Source: Chrysopilus asiliformis
Taxonomy: Eukaryota > Arthropoda > Insecta > Diptera > Rhagionidae
Assembly: GCA_964034945.1 (NCBI GenBank)
Contig: OZ035962.1
Location: 34,375,943-34,439,942, forward strand
Length of the DNA stretch: 64,000 nucleotides
Direction: 5' to 3'
The notes beneath the pieces were generated by a model, which saw only the letters and a program-made list of their open reading frames with translations, had not been told where the DNA came from and did no database searches. Each line of letters opens with the position of its first letter. Within the stretch, counting starts at the first letter, position 1. The translations under genes and the position numbers were made by a program. This document shows positions 47,689-58,253 of this stretch, in pieces.

Positions 47689-48156
47689 CAGTAGAGATTT
47701 GGTAATTCGAATCAATATAAACTGTACATAATTCGAACCACGGAGACGTTCTAATTACTGGATCCTTTTTTATGGTGGACGTTTTGCTTAGTAAAACAGT
47801 CTTAATGGTAAAAAAAATATACTTTCAAGTTAAAATTAAGTAACAATGTTCCTGCATTCAAAAAGTATATATATCTATGTGAGAACATTCAATTCTTTTT
47901 AAAGAAACTTGAAATTTTCGATCAAAATTAATACCTGTACAGTTACGACAGTACATACCACCACGCAAATTTTGCTGGTAAATGCCTTAGTTATTGTATT
48001 CAAGCTATTTCCATGCTCGACAAGAAAAGTTCGAATTACAGAGACCAATATATCAACCACAATTCGAATTACAAGATACCCAAAATAAAAAAAATGATTA
48101 TTCAAATTAGCGTGATTTTCGAATTACAGAGTGTTCGAATTACCGAATCTCTACTG
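47689..48156. mobile_element. pogo/Tigger-type MITE (468 bp)
   Basis: TA|CAGTAGAGATTTGGTAATTCG and (reversed) TA|CAGTAGAGATTCGGTAATTCG are inverse over 21 bases with one mismatch. Tigger ends are typically CAGTARAACCTCGNTAATYCG. AATTCGAA/GAATTAC words recur in the interior. No coding. Confidence 0.85.
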
Positions 48157-48337
48157 TATATTGAGAACCATCAGAGATACAAAAAATTATTAAATGAAGA
48201 AAATTTTATATCCTTTAAATTTTGTTATATTTATTTTTTCCCAAAAGCAAAAACTAAATTAGTATGACTAAAAATCCAAAATAGCATCTGTCTTTCACCA
48301 CGCTTGTCTATACTTTTTAGTCTTCGAATATCCATAT

Positions 48338-48581
48338 GAGGCGTTAAAAGCTAGAGTGGACCAACCCACATGTCGAAATCGTGAATTTTTTTGTGTTTGA
48401 ATCACTATTGCGAGTGAGTTTTTAGACAAAAATGTTTGGATGCACCAAAAAACGTTTCAACATTGAGTAATAAAGTCCACAGATTTTTTTTTCCAAAAAT
48501 TTTCAGTCAATAATAGTACAGAATGGAAAAGCTTCAAAAATTTGATTATGTGGGTTGGTCCACTCTAGCTTTTAACGCCTC
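48338..48581. mobile_element. MITE N3 (244 bp) with 4-bp duplication ATAT
   Basis: Inverted ends GAGGCGTTAAAAGCTAGAGT match perfectly over 20 bases and beyond. ATAT at 48334-48337 and 48582-48585. It is inserted in F5 close to, but not at, the position N1 occupies in F3. Confidence 0.9.
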
Positions 48582-48969
48582 ATATATACTTGATACCTCT
48601 GAGATATTTTTGCGGACTTTTAACTCCAGAATCGGAATCAGCAAGCAAAAACCCCCAGATCACTTTTTTGCCGGAAAATTTGAGGAAAAGGATAATCACG
48701 TTATCTTTACAAGAGCTTCCGTTATGCTTACAGATTTTCTAACGTCATAATCGGATTCGCCGATCCCAAAAACCCCAGACGAGATTTTTTTCCGGAAAAT
48801 TTCAGGAAAAGGATAATCACGTTATCCTTACGTGACCTTCCCTTGTCCTTACAAGGACGAAGTAGTGAAAATATTGTATTGTCATATAACTTACGTATGT
48901 GTGCAAAATTTCAAGTTCATCGTATGAGTAAAAGTAAATAAAAATTGGATTGCAAGATTTGACCCTGAC

Positions 48970-49300
48970 CACAAACTAATCATAAGCAGACTAACAATTT
49001 CATTCAATCCATTCTAGAACAAAATTGAATTTCAACTTCCAAAAAATAAATACCCATAGCAGCCACTCCAGCCGTAGCAGCCATGAGTTTTACTGCCAAC
49101 AGCACAAGACTTCGAACAGATTTATCGGACTTTTACTGCTGGAAAGCTTGCATCACGAGGTCTTGTGCTGTTGGCAGTAAAACTCATGGCTGCTACGGCT
49201 GGAGTGGCTGCTATGGGTATTTATTTTTTGGAAGTTGAAATTCAATTTTGTTCTAGAATGGATTGAATGAAATTGTTAGTCTGCTTATGATTAGTTTGTG
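48970..49300. mobile_element. Perfect foldback element: 141-bp arms, 49-bp loop, 7-bp duplication CCCTGAC
   Basis: Arm 48970-49110 is the exact reverse complement of 49160-49300 by direct reading. CCCTGAC flanks both sides (48963-48969, 49301-49307). Removing the element gives GTCTGTCAGGGTCAAATCTT (minus), which is the uninterrupted sequence of F3 near 28030-28050. Arm starts CACAAACTAATCATAAGC; no relation to the foldback at 29005 was seen apart from the 7-bp duplication and CA…TG ends. Confidence 0.95.
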
Positions 49301-49339
49301 CCCTGACAGACAAACAGATACGAAGGCAAGGAAACTAAA

Positions 49340-50130
49340 AGCTTTTAAGAAAAGTCTTTGGCCCAAAAGCTTTTGAGAAAACTAAAAGCTTTTAAGAAAA
49401 CTAAAAGCTCTTAAGAAAGTCATTTTTAAAATATATTAAATTATTTTATTCGGTTGAGTGCATTTAGAAAGTGTATATGTTTATCCATAGTTTCTATAAT
49501 TTTTTTAAATTTCCACACTCACCTCAAGTTTTACAATTGATAAATGGCTTTAAAGTTAATTAAAGTTTAAAAATTCCATAAGTTTAGGAAACTATGTAAA
49601 TATTTTAGTTTTATTTAAAGGCAAAAAAAACATAACAATGTATTATATCATTTTATCTCCAAAGGATATCCTTTAGGTGTGATAATATGCACTTAAACCA
49701 TTTATTTAAAAAAGTGCACTTGAACCCTTTTACTTCCGGGCCCCTCAATTATTAGATCTCTTAGGGTAACATACGGATAGACGCCGCATCTTTCGGAAAT
49801 TTTTATTTTTTAAATAGCCATAAAATTTAAAATCTATATTATAGTTTCATCAATCATCGATATCCCTGTGAAATTTTAGAACCCTGGAGCAAATAACAAA
49901 AGAACAGGAGAAAAAATAAAAAGGACCGAATTTTGGAACGGATAGATGGCGCCCCGCGCGGATAGTATTTACAGAATGAATAAAAATAAGCATGATTTAT
50001 TGAAAAAATAAATCTTTGAAGACAATTCGAGAATGTTAGAATGAAACCAACTTAACAAAATGAACCATGAGAAAATAGACAACCGATACTTGAACTACTT
50101 CTTGACGCCATTGTCTTAGACTCTACTGCG
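49340..50130. other. No gene recognised
   Basis: Short AAAAGCTTTTAAGAAAA tandem words near 49336-49420; otherwise AT-rich. Confidence 0.3.
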
Positions 50131-50133
50131 TAC

Positions 50134-50645
50134 AAAAATGAATTACACCAGTGTGTTTAGAATGATAAAAATATTTAATTTTTGCATGTCCGTCCGTCCG
50201 TCTGTCTGTCCGTCTGTCTGCCCGTCTGTCTGTCCGTCCGTCCGTATGTCTGTGGCGCGGATTGCGGGCGCACGGATTGAGCTAGAGACTTGAAAGTTTG
50301 CAGAGATCCGTTTTTCGTAAAATTCGAGGCTAAGTTCGTTAATGGGCAAAAATGGACCATTAGGGGGGGTACCCCCCATACGAACGAAATCGTTTTTTGT
50401 GAATATCTCAAAAACGGTGCATCTTGTCAAAAAAGTGCAAGAACAAAAGTTATTTAGGATATGATTCTACATAAAACTCCGATACATCAAAATCCGATTG
50501 GAATAAATTTTATAAAATCTTATTGGAAAGTTTGACTTCAAAGTGGAATTTTGGTATAACTGTTCGAATTTTGATACGAATGTCACCATACGGGTTTTTA
50601 ATAATTGCCAGATTCAATAATTGCCAGATAGCTTTTGTTATGTTT
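50134..50645 (-). repeat. Repeat family A, copy A4, outer end truncated
   Basis: Minus A copy with TTCTAAACACACTGGTG (empty MITE site), GACGGAC tract and CCCGTATGGTGA. The terminal ACAAACGGTAAGG block is missing at the left. Confidence 0.8.
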
Positions 50646-50649
50646 AATT

Positions 50650-52309
50650 TTATAAACATACTAGGGGCGGTGTGGGTTTTCTATTTAGTGATTTGTATCC
50701 GCTCTACACAGTTTAGTTTAGCAGATTCACGCTTCTTTAGCATATTCAGGCATCTGTCCCACCGGGACATCTCTCCGTACCTTACCGTATATGTAACAAA
50801 ATCAAAGGAAAGCAACATGAAAAATCAAAACACGTATAAAAAATTTATTAAGTTCAATTTTAACATATTAAGTGTCCTATAAATGATCAGAACATGCTTT
50901 GTAGAGACGATAAGTAAAATGGTTTGTTTAAGCATTAGCGCTTCAATATTTAAACAAAAGTGCTTACATTTTATATATTTGACCGGCAATTTCATAAGAA
51001 ATTACCCAGCATATAAAGACTCTGTCGTCATGTTGGTACAGAAATCACTTGCTCAAGGTCTTTTACACATATTGCTAACGTCTCTAATATAAAAACTGAA
51101 GTTAACTGTTGCTGATTCTGAATCCGTTTACTCCATGTATACAATACGCGTATACAACCTTTAATACAAGATACTAACAATGTCTGCTAAACCAGAAGCG
51201 ATAACTACCAGCCATAAATTTTGGAAGATAGAATTGGCTTCGCCAACATAAAATGATCTTTATTGCACGAAATACATATAGTGTATATAGAATTAATACT
51301 TAAATAAATAAGAGTCTCACTGTCTATATGTTGACAATCTATATGCCTCGGCATATGTCCATATATACACATTTTTCAATATTTATATGTTCACGCTAAA
51401 CAATACTCCTTGGTATACATAGATATTATGTCGATTCGATTAATAATAGAAAATACGACGAAGACAATGACTACAGTTAAGACAACATCGGTCGATGATA
51501 ATGATGATGATGATGATGATGCCCCTATTCGCTATTCAGCTCACTTTCATCCAATGCTTTTCTTAGTTATACTATGTTTTTTGTGGTCCTTTAGTGAAGC
51601 ATATCCTCATGTATTTATACTATCTTAGACAATCTGTTTCATTTTGGTTTGTATCTAATTATTTTTTATTGTGTTAAGAGTGTAAGTGCCTGGAGGATAA
51701 TAAACGATTGGGCACATCTAAGACTAACAGTAACAAAACCATTGGCTTAATCAATTTATGCAGATAATGTGCTCCATTCGAGTCTTATAGTAAGTTGGTT
51801 AGTTTACTCATAAGATCGAAAGGTGAATAGATTAACACAATATATATAAATATAAATATTGGGTACACACTAACTACCGAAAATATATAAATTATTATTT
51901 GGAACGTGATCAAATATTTATATAAATTCACATATGGGGTGTTTCATATATATTGTAAATAAATAATATTTATCGTTTGTATGAAATCCAAGAGCCAAAA
52001 ATACATAATATATATGTGCGTTTACTCAGCAGATAAGCTTGAGTTAGAACGTGAGGTGCCTCTATGCTGTACATCATAAACATTTTGTTTTTTTTTTTCT
52101 TATGTGTATGACCTTACCTTCATCTCTTTAGAGACAAATGGACATATTGCAGTATCGCCACGTATCTACAATAAGTTTATGTCTAAAATGAAAATACGTT
52201 TTTGGTTAAAATATCCTTTTTATGAACATTACTGCCGTTTTTATACGATAGTGATTAGCTTATTAAAAGAATGGAGTATAGTATGCGTACATTCAATTTA
52301 TTATATCTA
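50650..52309. other. No gene recognised
   Basis: A + frame at 51410-51628 has a GAT microsatellite giving an Asp run (51495-51522) and then a hydrophobic PMLFLVILCFLWSFSEA stretch; it could be a signal/anchor segment but nothing else supports a gene. The frame at 50523-50882 begins in A4 and is not a gene. Confidence 0.3.
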
Positions 52310-52816
52310 CTAGCAGACCCTTCGTTCCCAGCTTAAAGTTTTTTGTATAAATTTTAGAATGTCAAAAAACCATAAATAACTTAAAAACTTTTGGGAAAAA
52401 AACGTTATCCTTACAGGACTTTCCGTTTAGAATTTTGAAATCCCAACATCCAACTCGTGATCAGCGACCACGGAAATACCCTAAAGCGAGTTTTTCGGAG
52501 ACAAAATTAGAAAAAGGATATTTGCGTTATCCTTACTGGACCTTCCGTGCCGAATTTTAAAATTCCAACACCAGAGCCGTGATCAACGACCCCAGATACC
52601 CCCTTATGCCGATTTTTCCCGGGAAAAAGGATATTTTCGTTATCCTTACAGGACCTTCCGTTTCGAATTTTGAAAATCTAACATAGCTAAAAACCTACTC
52701 CTGGCAACGCAGATAGATCATTTTGCAAAAAACCGCATAAAAATTGGTCCAGTAGTTTTTGAGTTTTGTAATCTGAAACCAACAGACCAGCCAACCAACA
52801 AACTTCCATTTATATA

Positions 52817-53737
52817 CAGGGTGCGCCATCTGTTCCTCCGGTATGTAAACATTGAATAACTTCGCCATTTGTCAACCGATTTGCTTTCCTAGACACGTTT
52901 TGGAAACGTCAAACCAGTACAATTTTAACCATGAACCGCTTCACACCGAAAGAACGCGCCGAAATAGTGACGATGTACATTGAAAATAGTCGTTCAATTT
53001 TGGATGCAAGTTTTAATGACCGACGAGGCACATTTCACTCCCTCTGGCGGTGTTAATAAACAAAATTGCCGCATTTGGGCGACAAAAAATCCTCACGAGA
53101 TTCATGAAATACCATTGCATGATCGAAAAGTGACTGTTTGGGCCGGCGTGTGCGCAAAAACCATCATTGGGCCATTTTTCTTCAATGAAGGTGAAACAGT
53201 TAATGGTAATCGATATCGGTGGATGTTGGCACATTTTGTGTGTCCGAAAATGCGTGAAAAAGGTCTGACTGACTTCTGGTTTCAGCAAGACGGGGCGCCA
53301 TGCCACACAGCGGACCAAACAATACGGTTTTTGCAACAAAAATTCCCTAGACGTGTGATATCGAAAAGAGGCGATATTGACTGGCCACCAAGATCCCCTG
53401 ATTTAACCCCCCCAGACTTCTTTTTGTGGGGTTATTTGAAGAGTAAAGTTTACGCCAGCAACCCGAAGACCATTGACGAGCTCAAGACCAATATTCGTGC
53501 CGAAATAGCTGCCATACCGACGGAGATGCTCGAAGAAGTGATGGAAAATGCCCGAAAAAGAGCACAGTTTGCGGTGGCCAATAAAGGTGGTCATTTGATC
53601 GATGTTGTTTTCAAAAAGTAGTCCACATAAATTGTAAAGGATTGAACTAAATAAAAAAACACCATTTTTTGCAATCTATTGTTTCTTTAAAAAGTTATTC
53701 AACATTCTCATACCGGAGGAACAGATGGCGCACCCTG
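52817..53737 (+). mobile_element. Internally deleted DD41D mariner-family transposon (921 bp)
   Basis: CAGGGTGCGCCATCTGTTCC and its exact inverse form the ends (perfect through CCGGTATG, 52817-52845 with 53709-53737), flanked by TA. Target: the TATATATA tract at the 5' end of Helitron J3. It encodes the catalytic part of the transposase. Perfect ends suggest a young insertion that could be mobilised by an intact relative. Confidence 0.95.
52931..53621 (+). pseudogene. DD41D (rosa/visitor-type) transposase, N-terminal region deleted and frame broken
   Basis: ATG 52931 starts MNRFTPKERAEIVTMYIENS, the usual start of this family. A deletion with frame change near 52990-53018 removes most of the DNA-binding half. 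The other frame then gives the catalytic region to a stop at 53619: MTDEAHF, QQDGAPCH and SPDLTPPDFFLWG hold the three aspartates. 41 residues lie between the second and third Asp, i.e. DD41D, the spacing reported for the rosa group first described in a Ceratitis species. The catalytic residues are intact, but the protein lacks its HTH domains. Confidence 0.9.
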
Positions 53738-53824
53738 TATATATATAGATTTATTATGTATATAGACAAAAAAAACTGTACATTTGAATGTTTGAAAAGC
53801 AACAAAATTTTGTCAGTTTAAAGG

Positions 53825-54349
53825 CCAAAATACAATTGGCCCAACACAACATTTACGACAGCAGATTACGGCGACAATGTCGTCTTCCATATACAATGGC
53901 GCACACTTTGTTGTTCTAAACATAATTTGCTTTTCACAGATAAAACTTTTCATTCGCGCACGCACTCAATTAATTGTTCTTCGAAATTAATATTTTCAAT
54001 CCTTGGTCTTGAATATTCTGTATTTCTTTGATTTGAATTTTGACAGTCAGTGAGCTACATATAACATTTTTTGTATCCAATTATCATAAAATCTAAGCAA
54101 CACAGCATACGAACTATTCCTAATACTTGCTTTAAATGAAGAAATTTAGATTTTATGACATCCCATAAGATTTCATTTTGCATCAACCACTAAATTTTGT
54201 ATGCGAGCTGGCCGACAAAAGTTAAATTCGATTGAACTTTTTACGGCTGCAAAGTTGGTCGGATTGATTGTATTTAGAAGCATAGAATCCTATGAGTTTA
54301 AAATCTGAAATGTCGCCGTAAATGTTGTGTTGGGCCAATTGTATTTTGG
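53825..54349. mobile_element. TIR element (525 bp) with 9-bp duplication
   Basis: CCAAAATACAATTGGCCCAA and its inverse match perfectly and continue through CACAACATTTACG. Flanks GTTTAAAGG (53816-53824) and GCTTAAAGG (54350-54358) match at 8 of 9. A 9-bp duplication suggests Mutator or Merlin type. The right duplication overlaps the left end of the next element. Confidence 0.8.
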
Positions 54350-54356
54350 GCTTAAA

Positions 54357-54819
54357 GGAGGATATCCATTGCCATGACTTCGGCAACTGCAAAAAAATAG
54401 AGACACATTTATGTGAAGATACGTTGACGAGAAAGGGAGATAAGAATCAACTGCAAAAATTTGTCGGCAACTGCAAGAATAATTTCCCCTGTTTTGTTAT
54501 GGCGATTTTATAGCGATTTCTACTACAATCACACATTGTCCCTGTAAGTGAATAGTAACCATGGACACATTCAAACTGTTATTATAGCGTGATGTCATTT
54601 TTCTCCTTCGCATGCATAGTCAAAAGCTTTGTTACCATGCCAATTTGAACATTATATTCATAGCATAAGGTTTGATATGATTGCTATAAAGTTGTTAAAC
54701 TGGAAGTTAAACGTTTAACTTGTATTCAGTCATTCCTTTTTAGATTTACATAAGTCTATCTTGCTCTAGTTTTCTGCATTTTTTTGCAGTTACAGAAGTC
54801 GTGGCAATGGATATCCTCC
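54357..54819. mobile_element. TIR element (463 bp) with GGAGGATATCCATTGCCA ends
   Basis: Inverted ends GGAGGATATCCATTGCCA are perfect over 18 bases and continue with GACTTC(G/T)G and GCAA(C)TGCAAAAAAAT-like words. TTAAA at 54352-54356 and 54820-54824. The neighbour to the left appears to have inserted across its left boundary. Confidence 0.8.
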
Positions 54820-54855
54820 TTAAATTGCAGGTTTCACAAAAGATGTGGGGGCTAA

Positions 54856-54964
54856 GGGCGGTATTCCGCAAGCGCTCAGTGCAAATGCAAACGAATATCC
54901 CAATATTAAATTCAATGAAGATATTCGTTTGCATTAACACTGCACGCTTGCGGAATGCCGTGCC
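54856..54964. mobile_element. Small palindromic MITE (~109 bp)
   Basis: CGGTATTCCGCAAGCG and (reversed) CGGCATTCCGCAAGCG are inverse; GCAAATGCAAACGAATATC and GATATTCGTTTGCATTAAC extend the pairing almost to the centre. No clear target duplication. Confidence 0.6.
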
Positions 54965-55189
54965 AGGTGATTAAAAAAATACGAAACTTTAATATATTCA
55001 ATAAGAAAAACATTATTATACCAACAGGCTAGCGCACAAATAATATTAAAAAATAAGGTTTCAGGGTTTTCATATCCTAAAACTTTATTTTTTCCATTCA
55101 CTTCGTAAGATACATGAAAAAAACATATGAAAACCTACAATTTCCAGGAGGCAATCGTCAAATGCTCTATATGAATATAGACAAAATCT

Positions 55190-55690
55190 TTATGAAAAAA
55201 CCCCATTTATATAAGAGAGGGGGACGGATTGGTCCGATTGGATTTTGATGTATGGAACGGTTATGTAAATCATATTTTAAACACATTTCATCTTTACAAA
55301 TTTTTCGCTACCATGCACCGTTTTCGAGTAAATAAAAAAAAGTATTCAATTTATATGGAGGGGGAAGGAGTGGTCCAACTGGACTTTGATGTATAAATAA
55401 GTTATGTAAAATCATATTCTAAATGTATTTTACCTTTATAAATTTTTCAATACAACTAACTGTTTTCTAGGTTGTATGAAGGAGGGGGGAAGGAATGGTC
55501 CGATTTTTCCCGTTCAAGAAGTCTTTACATTTTCGAGAAATAATACAGTCATACGAAATTTCAAGTCTCTAGCTAAATCCTTTCGAAAGTGACGGAGGCA
55601 CAAACAGACGGACAGACGGGCACATGGACATACGGACAGAACGACAGACAGACAAACGTTCGAACTATATTATATATCATAAAGAAGTAT
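55190..55690 (+). repeat. Repeat family E, copy E2
   Basis: GATTGGATTTTGATGTATGG, AAATCATATT(T/C)TAAAC, CGTTTTCGAG and TTTCAAGTCTCTAGCTAAAT occur as in E1, followed by a GACAGACGGGCACATGGACA tract. Confidence 0.65.
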
Positions 55691-56229
55691 AAACAGGACA
55701 GAAAAATGTAGGGGAAACTGGGGTGTTCTGGACCACGGGGAATTGCGGACCAGCGTCATTTTGTTTCCCCTAGTAGTGGTTGGTAGCTGCAAATAACTGT
55801 AATCAGTTTGCCTCATGTTAAGCTAATTTTCCTAACAGTACTCGACTTGTGTATACGCACTATCACCTCGCTTCGATAGCAAATAGAAAAGTGATACTTC
55901 GAAATTTTTTTTTTCACTTTGTGTTTCGCTTAAATTTAACCACATTTTTCGAGAATCAACTCAAGTAAATATATTGATAATATTCACGGAGCCTTAAGCA
56001 TTCGACACTGACAAAAAATTTTGCATGAAGTTTGCATTGTGTTACTAATAGCTGCCATATTGTAAAAAAGAGCGTTCGGGGAATTGTGGACCACTTTTGT
56101 CGGGGAATTATGGACCACTCAATTCTTGACATTTGACAAGCAAACTTCGTGTATTTGATGCATATAAGTGTTTTTTTATGCAAAAACACAGCATTAGATT
56201 TTCGGCAATCATCATACTAATCATACTAA

Positions 56230-56618
56230 TCATACTAATATATAAAAATGAGTTGGTGTCTGTCTGTCTGTCTGTCTGTTCCTCTTTCACGCAAAAACGG
56301 CTGAACCGATTGACTTGAAATTTGGCATGAGTGTCTGTGGTAGTTCTGGTTCCAACATAGGCATACGGAAAAGTAGCGCGAGGGATGGGGGGAGTAAGGG
56401 GAGGGGGTAAAGTGATTTCGAAACTTAGTTTTTGCGCTATGTTACTCTTTAGCGAGGAAACTACTGAACCGATTGGCCTAAAATTTGGCATAGATGTTTG
56501 TCGGGGGTCCAGCCCCAACATAGACCCATTAAAAAGTCTTTAAATTCTTTCCGGTTTTCTTCGTATTCTAAAATTTAGACAAAAAGCTTAACCCGGCAAC
56601 GACGGGTATACAAGCTAG
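56230..56618 (+). mobile_element. Non-autonomous Helitron (389 bp) inside the pogo-like element
   Basis: A|TCATACTAATATATAAAAAT starts it. The end ACCCGGCAACGACGGGTATACAAGCTAG has a CCCG…CGGG hairpin followed by CTAG|T (last 20 bases at 56599-56618). ACTGAACCGATTG(A/G)C(T/C)TNAAATTTGGCAT occurs twice inside. The left edge shows three tandem TCATACTAA units, so the 5' base could be 9 or 18 bases further left. Confidence 0.85.
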
Positions 56619-56623
56619 TTTCT

Positions 56624-56959
56624 AAATCGGCCGTTTTGACATCGCCAGAGGATGTAAATGACCTTCGTGAGAAGGCTGATATGAAGCGAAAGAGATTGGA
56701 GAGAAAAGGTGATAAACCATAATCGAAAAAGCAAAAAGATCGTGTCAAATCGAAGACATCACAGAAGAAACAACCATCTTCAACCTATTGTGAGGTGGAA
56801 GAATACATCGATTTCTGCATAATTTGTAAGAAAAATATGCCAAAAAAAATGAACCGCCGAAATACCATCCATTGCAACGTGTGCGACCGAGCTGTTCACT
56901 TGGGATGCTCCGGAATGACTGCAAGTCACTGGACTTGCGAACATTGCGTTTCGGACTGA
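56624..56959 (+). pseudogene. Transposase C-terminus with PHD-type zinc finger
   Basis: The frame from 56624 gives AVLTSPEDVNDLREKADMKR, a pogo-family tail phrase, then a stop at 56720-56722. The same frame reopens with lysine-rich sequence and a CxxC…CxxC…H…C…CxxC finger (CIICKK, CNVCDRAVHLGCSG, WTCEHC) to TGA 56957. Insect pogo/jerky-like DDE proteins can carry a C-terminal PHD finger. One in-frame stop and the Helitron just upstream disable it. Confidence 0.75.
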
Positions 56960-57299
56960 TTTTCATTGCAATTTTTCACTTCATTTCACTTTGTCTGTTA
57001 TATAATAAATATATGAATCAAAAAAAAAAGTTTGTCTATCACATTTTTCCATTTTTAATCGATTTACAAAGTGGTCCACAATACCCCGAGATTTTTCAAA
57101 ATCGCAAAAACGCCATTTTTGCGCCAACTGATAAAACTTGTATAATTTAATACAATTTGACCGAACCGCTGTGACCCAAAGAGAGGTTATTTATCGTACT
57201 ACAAATTCAAGCTTTGAAATTTTCAGAAAAAGTTATTTTTTTGCGAGTTTTTAGCCAAAATGAAAATGCGGTCCAGAATACCCCACCTTCCCCTATATT

Positions 57300-57729
57300 T
57301 TGTATTGTAATTGCATGTGTTAGGGGCCTGGTATACCAAATCCGTTGCGTACTTATTTTTAAAGAAATATAAGCACATTTAAACTTTTTTTCCAAAAGGA
57401 AATTTTCGTATGTTATGATTTTACAACACTATTTTGCAATTTTACATAATAAATGTGTAATTTCATTTGAAATTTGCAACTGCAATTTTACACTTGCTTT
57501 GTAAATTTGATTACGTGATGTATTTTTACAGCATTCAAGATTGGCACCATTTTTGCGTCAATCAATATCTGTGGTGTTTAAAAAATAATACACAGATAGC
57601 CTTTTTCCAACATTTAGAGATAACCGCGCAGAAAATAAATTGCTATATTCAATAAAAAAAATCATAGAATCGATGATTTCGTTCCCGAGATTCTATTTCC
57701 AACGATTTAAAGCCATTTCACTTTAAAGC
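57300..57729. other. No gene recognised
   Basis: AT-rich sequence; a 62-residue frame at 57467-57655 has no domain. Confidence 0.3.
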
Positions 57730-58122
57730 CCAGTTGATATTAGCTAGTTGCCAGATGATTGTAGTTGGCGACTAGAATAAAACTAGTATAACGTCAGCTG
57801 AGTTTTTTAACTAGCATCACTAAACACCAGGTTTTGTATTATACATTCCTATTCCGAAATCCGAAGTATAGCGTTAAGTTTGTTCGATGTCCCCACAATT
57901 TGTATTCTTGAATCCGCTGCGTTTCACTTCCGTTCGATTGCGTATGATTTAGTAACTTTTTGAGGATAGAATTAATCGTTGCAAAGTTCGGATGACCAGA
58001 ACACCAATTGAGTGTCGAATCGAATCGATTTAGTTTGGCTTTACGTTTTAACTTTGGATTCCAGAATAGCCATGATAGTTTCCCGCTACTGCCAAACTAG
58101 CAACTAGTCTAATATCAACTGG
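57730..58122. mobile_element. TIR element (393 bp) with CCAGTTGATATTAG ends
   Basis: CCAGTTGATATTAGCTAGTTGC and (reversed) CCAGTTGATATTAGACTAGTT are inverse with one extra base (first 14 bases perfect). ACTAG words recur inside. No target duplication could be fixed. It lies about 130 bp upstream of the exon at 58254. Confidence 0.65.
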
Positions 58123-58253
58123 ACATAACAGTAGAACGAAATTTGATTTACTTTGTAAAAAAACTAAATTATAAGCAAATTATGTTTCATTTTATTACAG
58201 TAAATTATAAGTAAATTATATTTCAATTTATAACATGTGTCCATTTTTTACAG

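Larger units (their letters stand above)
48240..49330 (-). repeat. Repeat family F, copy F5, with two insertions
   Basis: Minus-strand F copy: AGTATGACTAAAAATCCAAA at its 3' side, GGATAATCACGTTATCCTTAC units, ACTTACGTATGTGTGCAAAA, and the GTCAGGG header at the right. It is interrupted by MITE N3 and by the foldback at 48970-49300. Confidence 0.75.
52310..53749 (-). mobile_element. Non-autonomous Helitron J3, split by a mariner-family element
   Basis: Read on minus: A|TCTATATATA, then (after the insertion) TATAAATGGAAGTTTG, ACTCAAAAACTACTGGAC, GGTCCTGTAAGGATAACG units, and GAACGAAGGGTCTGCTAG|T. Net length without the insertion is about 517 bp. Same structure as J2. Confidence 0.7.
55711..57293 (+). 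mobile_element. pogo-like element (1583 bp) with PHD-finger transposase tail, split by a Helitron
   Basis: Ends TA|GGGGAAACTGGGGTGTTCTG and (reversed) TA|GGGGAAGGTGGGGTATTCTG are inverse, with TA on each side. GGGGAATTGYGGACCA words occur at 55736, 56080 and 56103, and inverted at 57070 and 57269. Without the 389-bp Helitron the element is about 1.2 kb, so much of the transposase is deleted. Ends and internal words link it to the element at 38579-39503. Confidence 0.8.
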
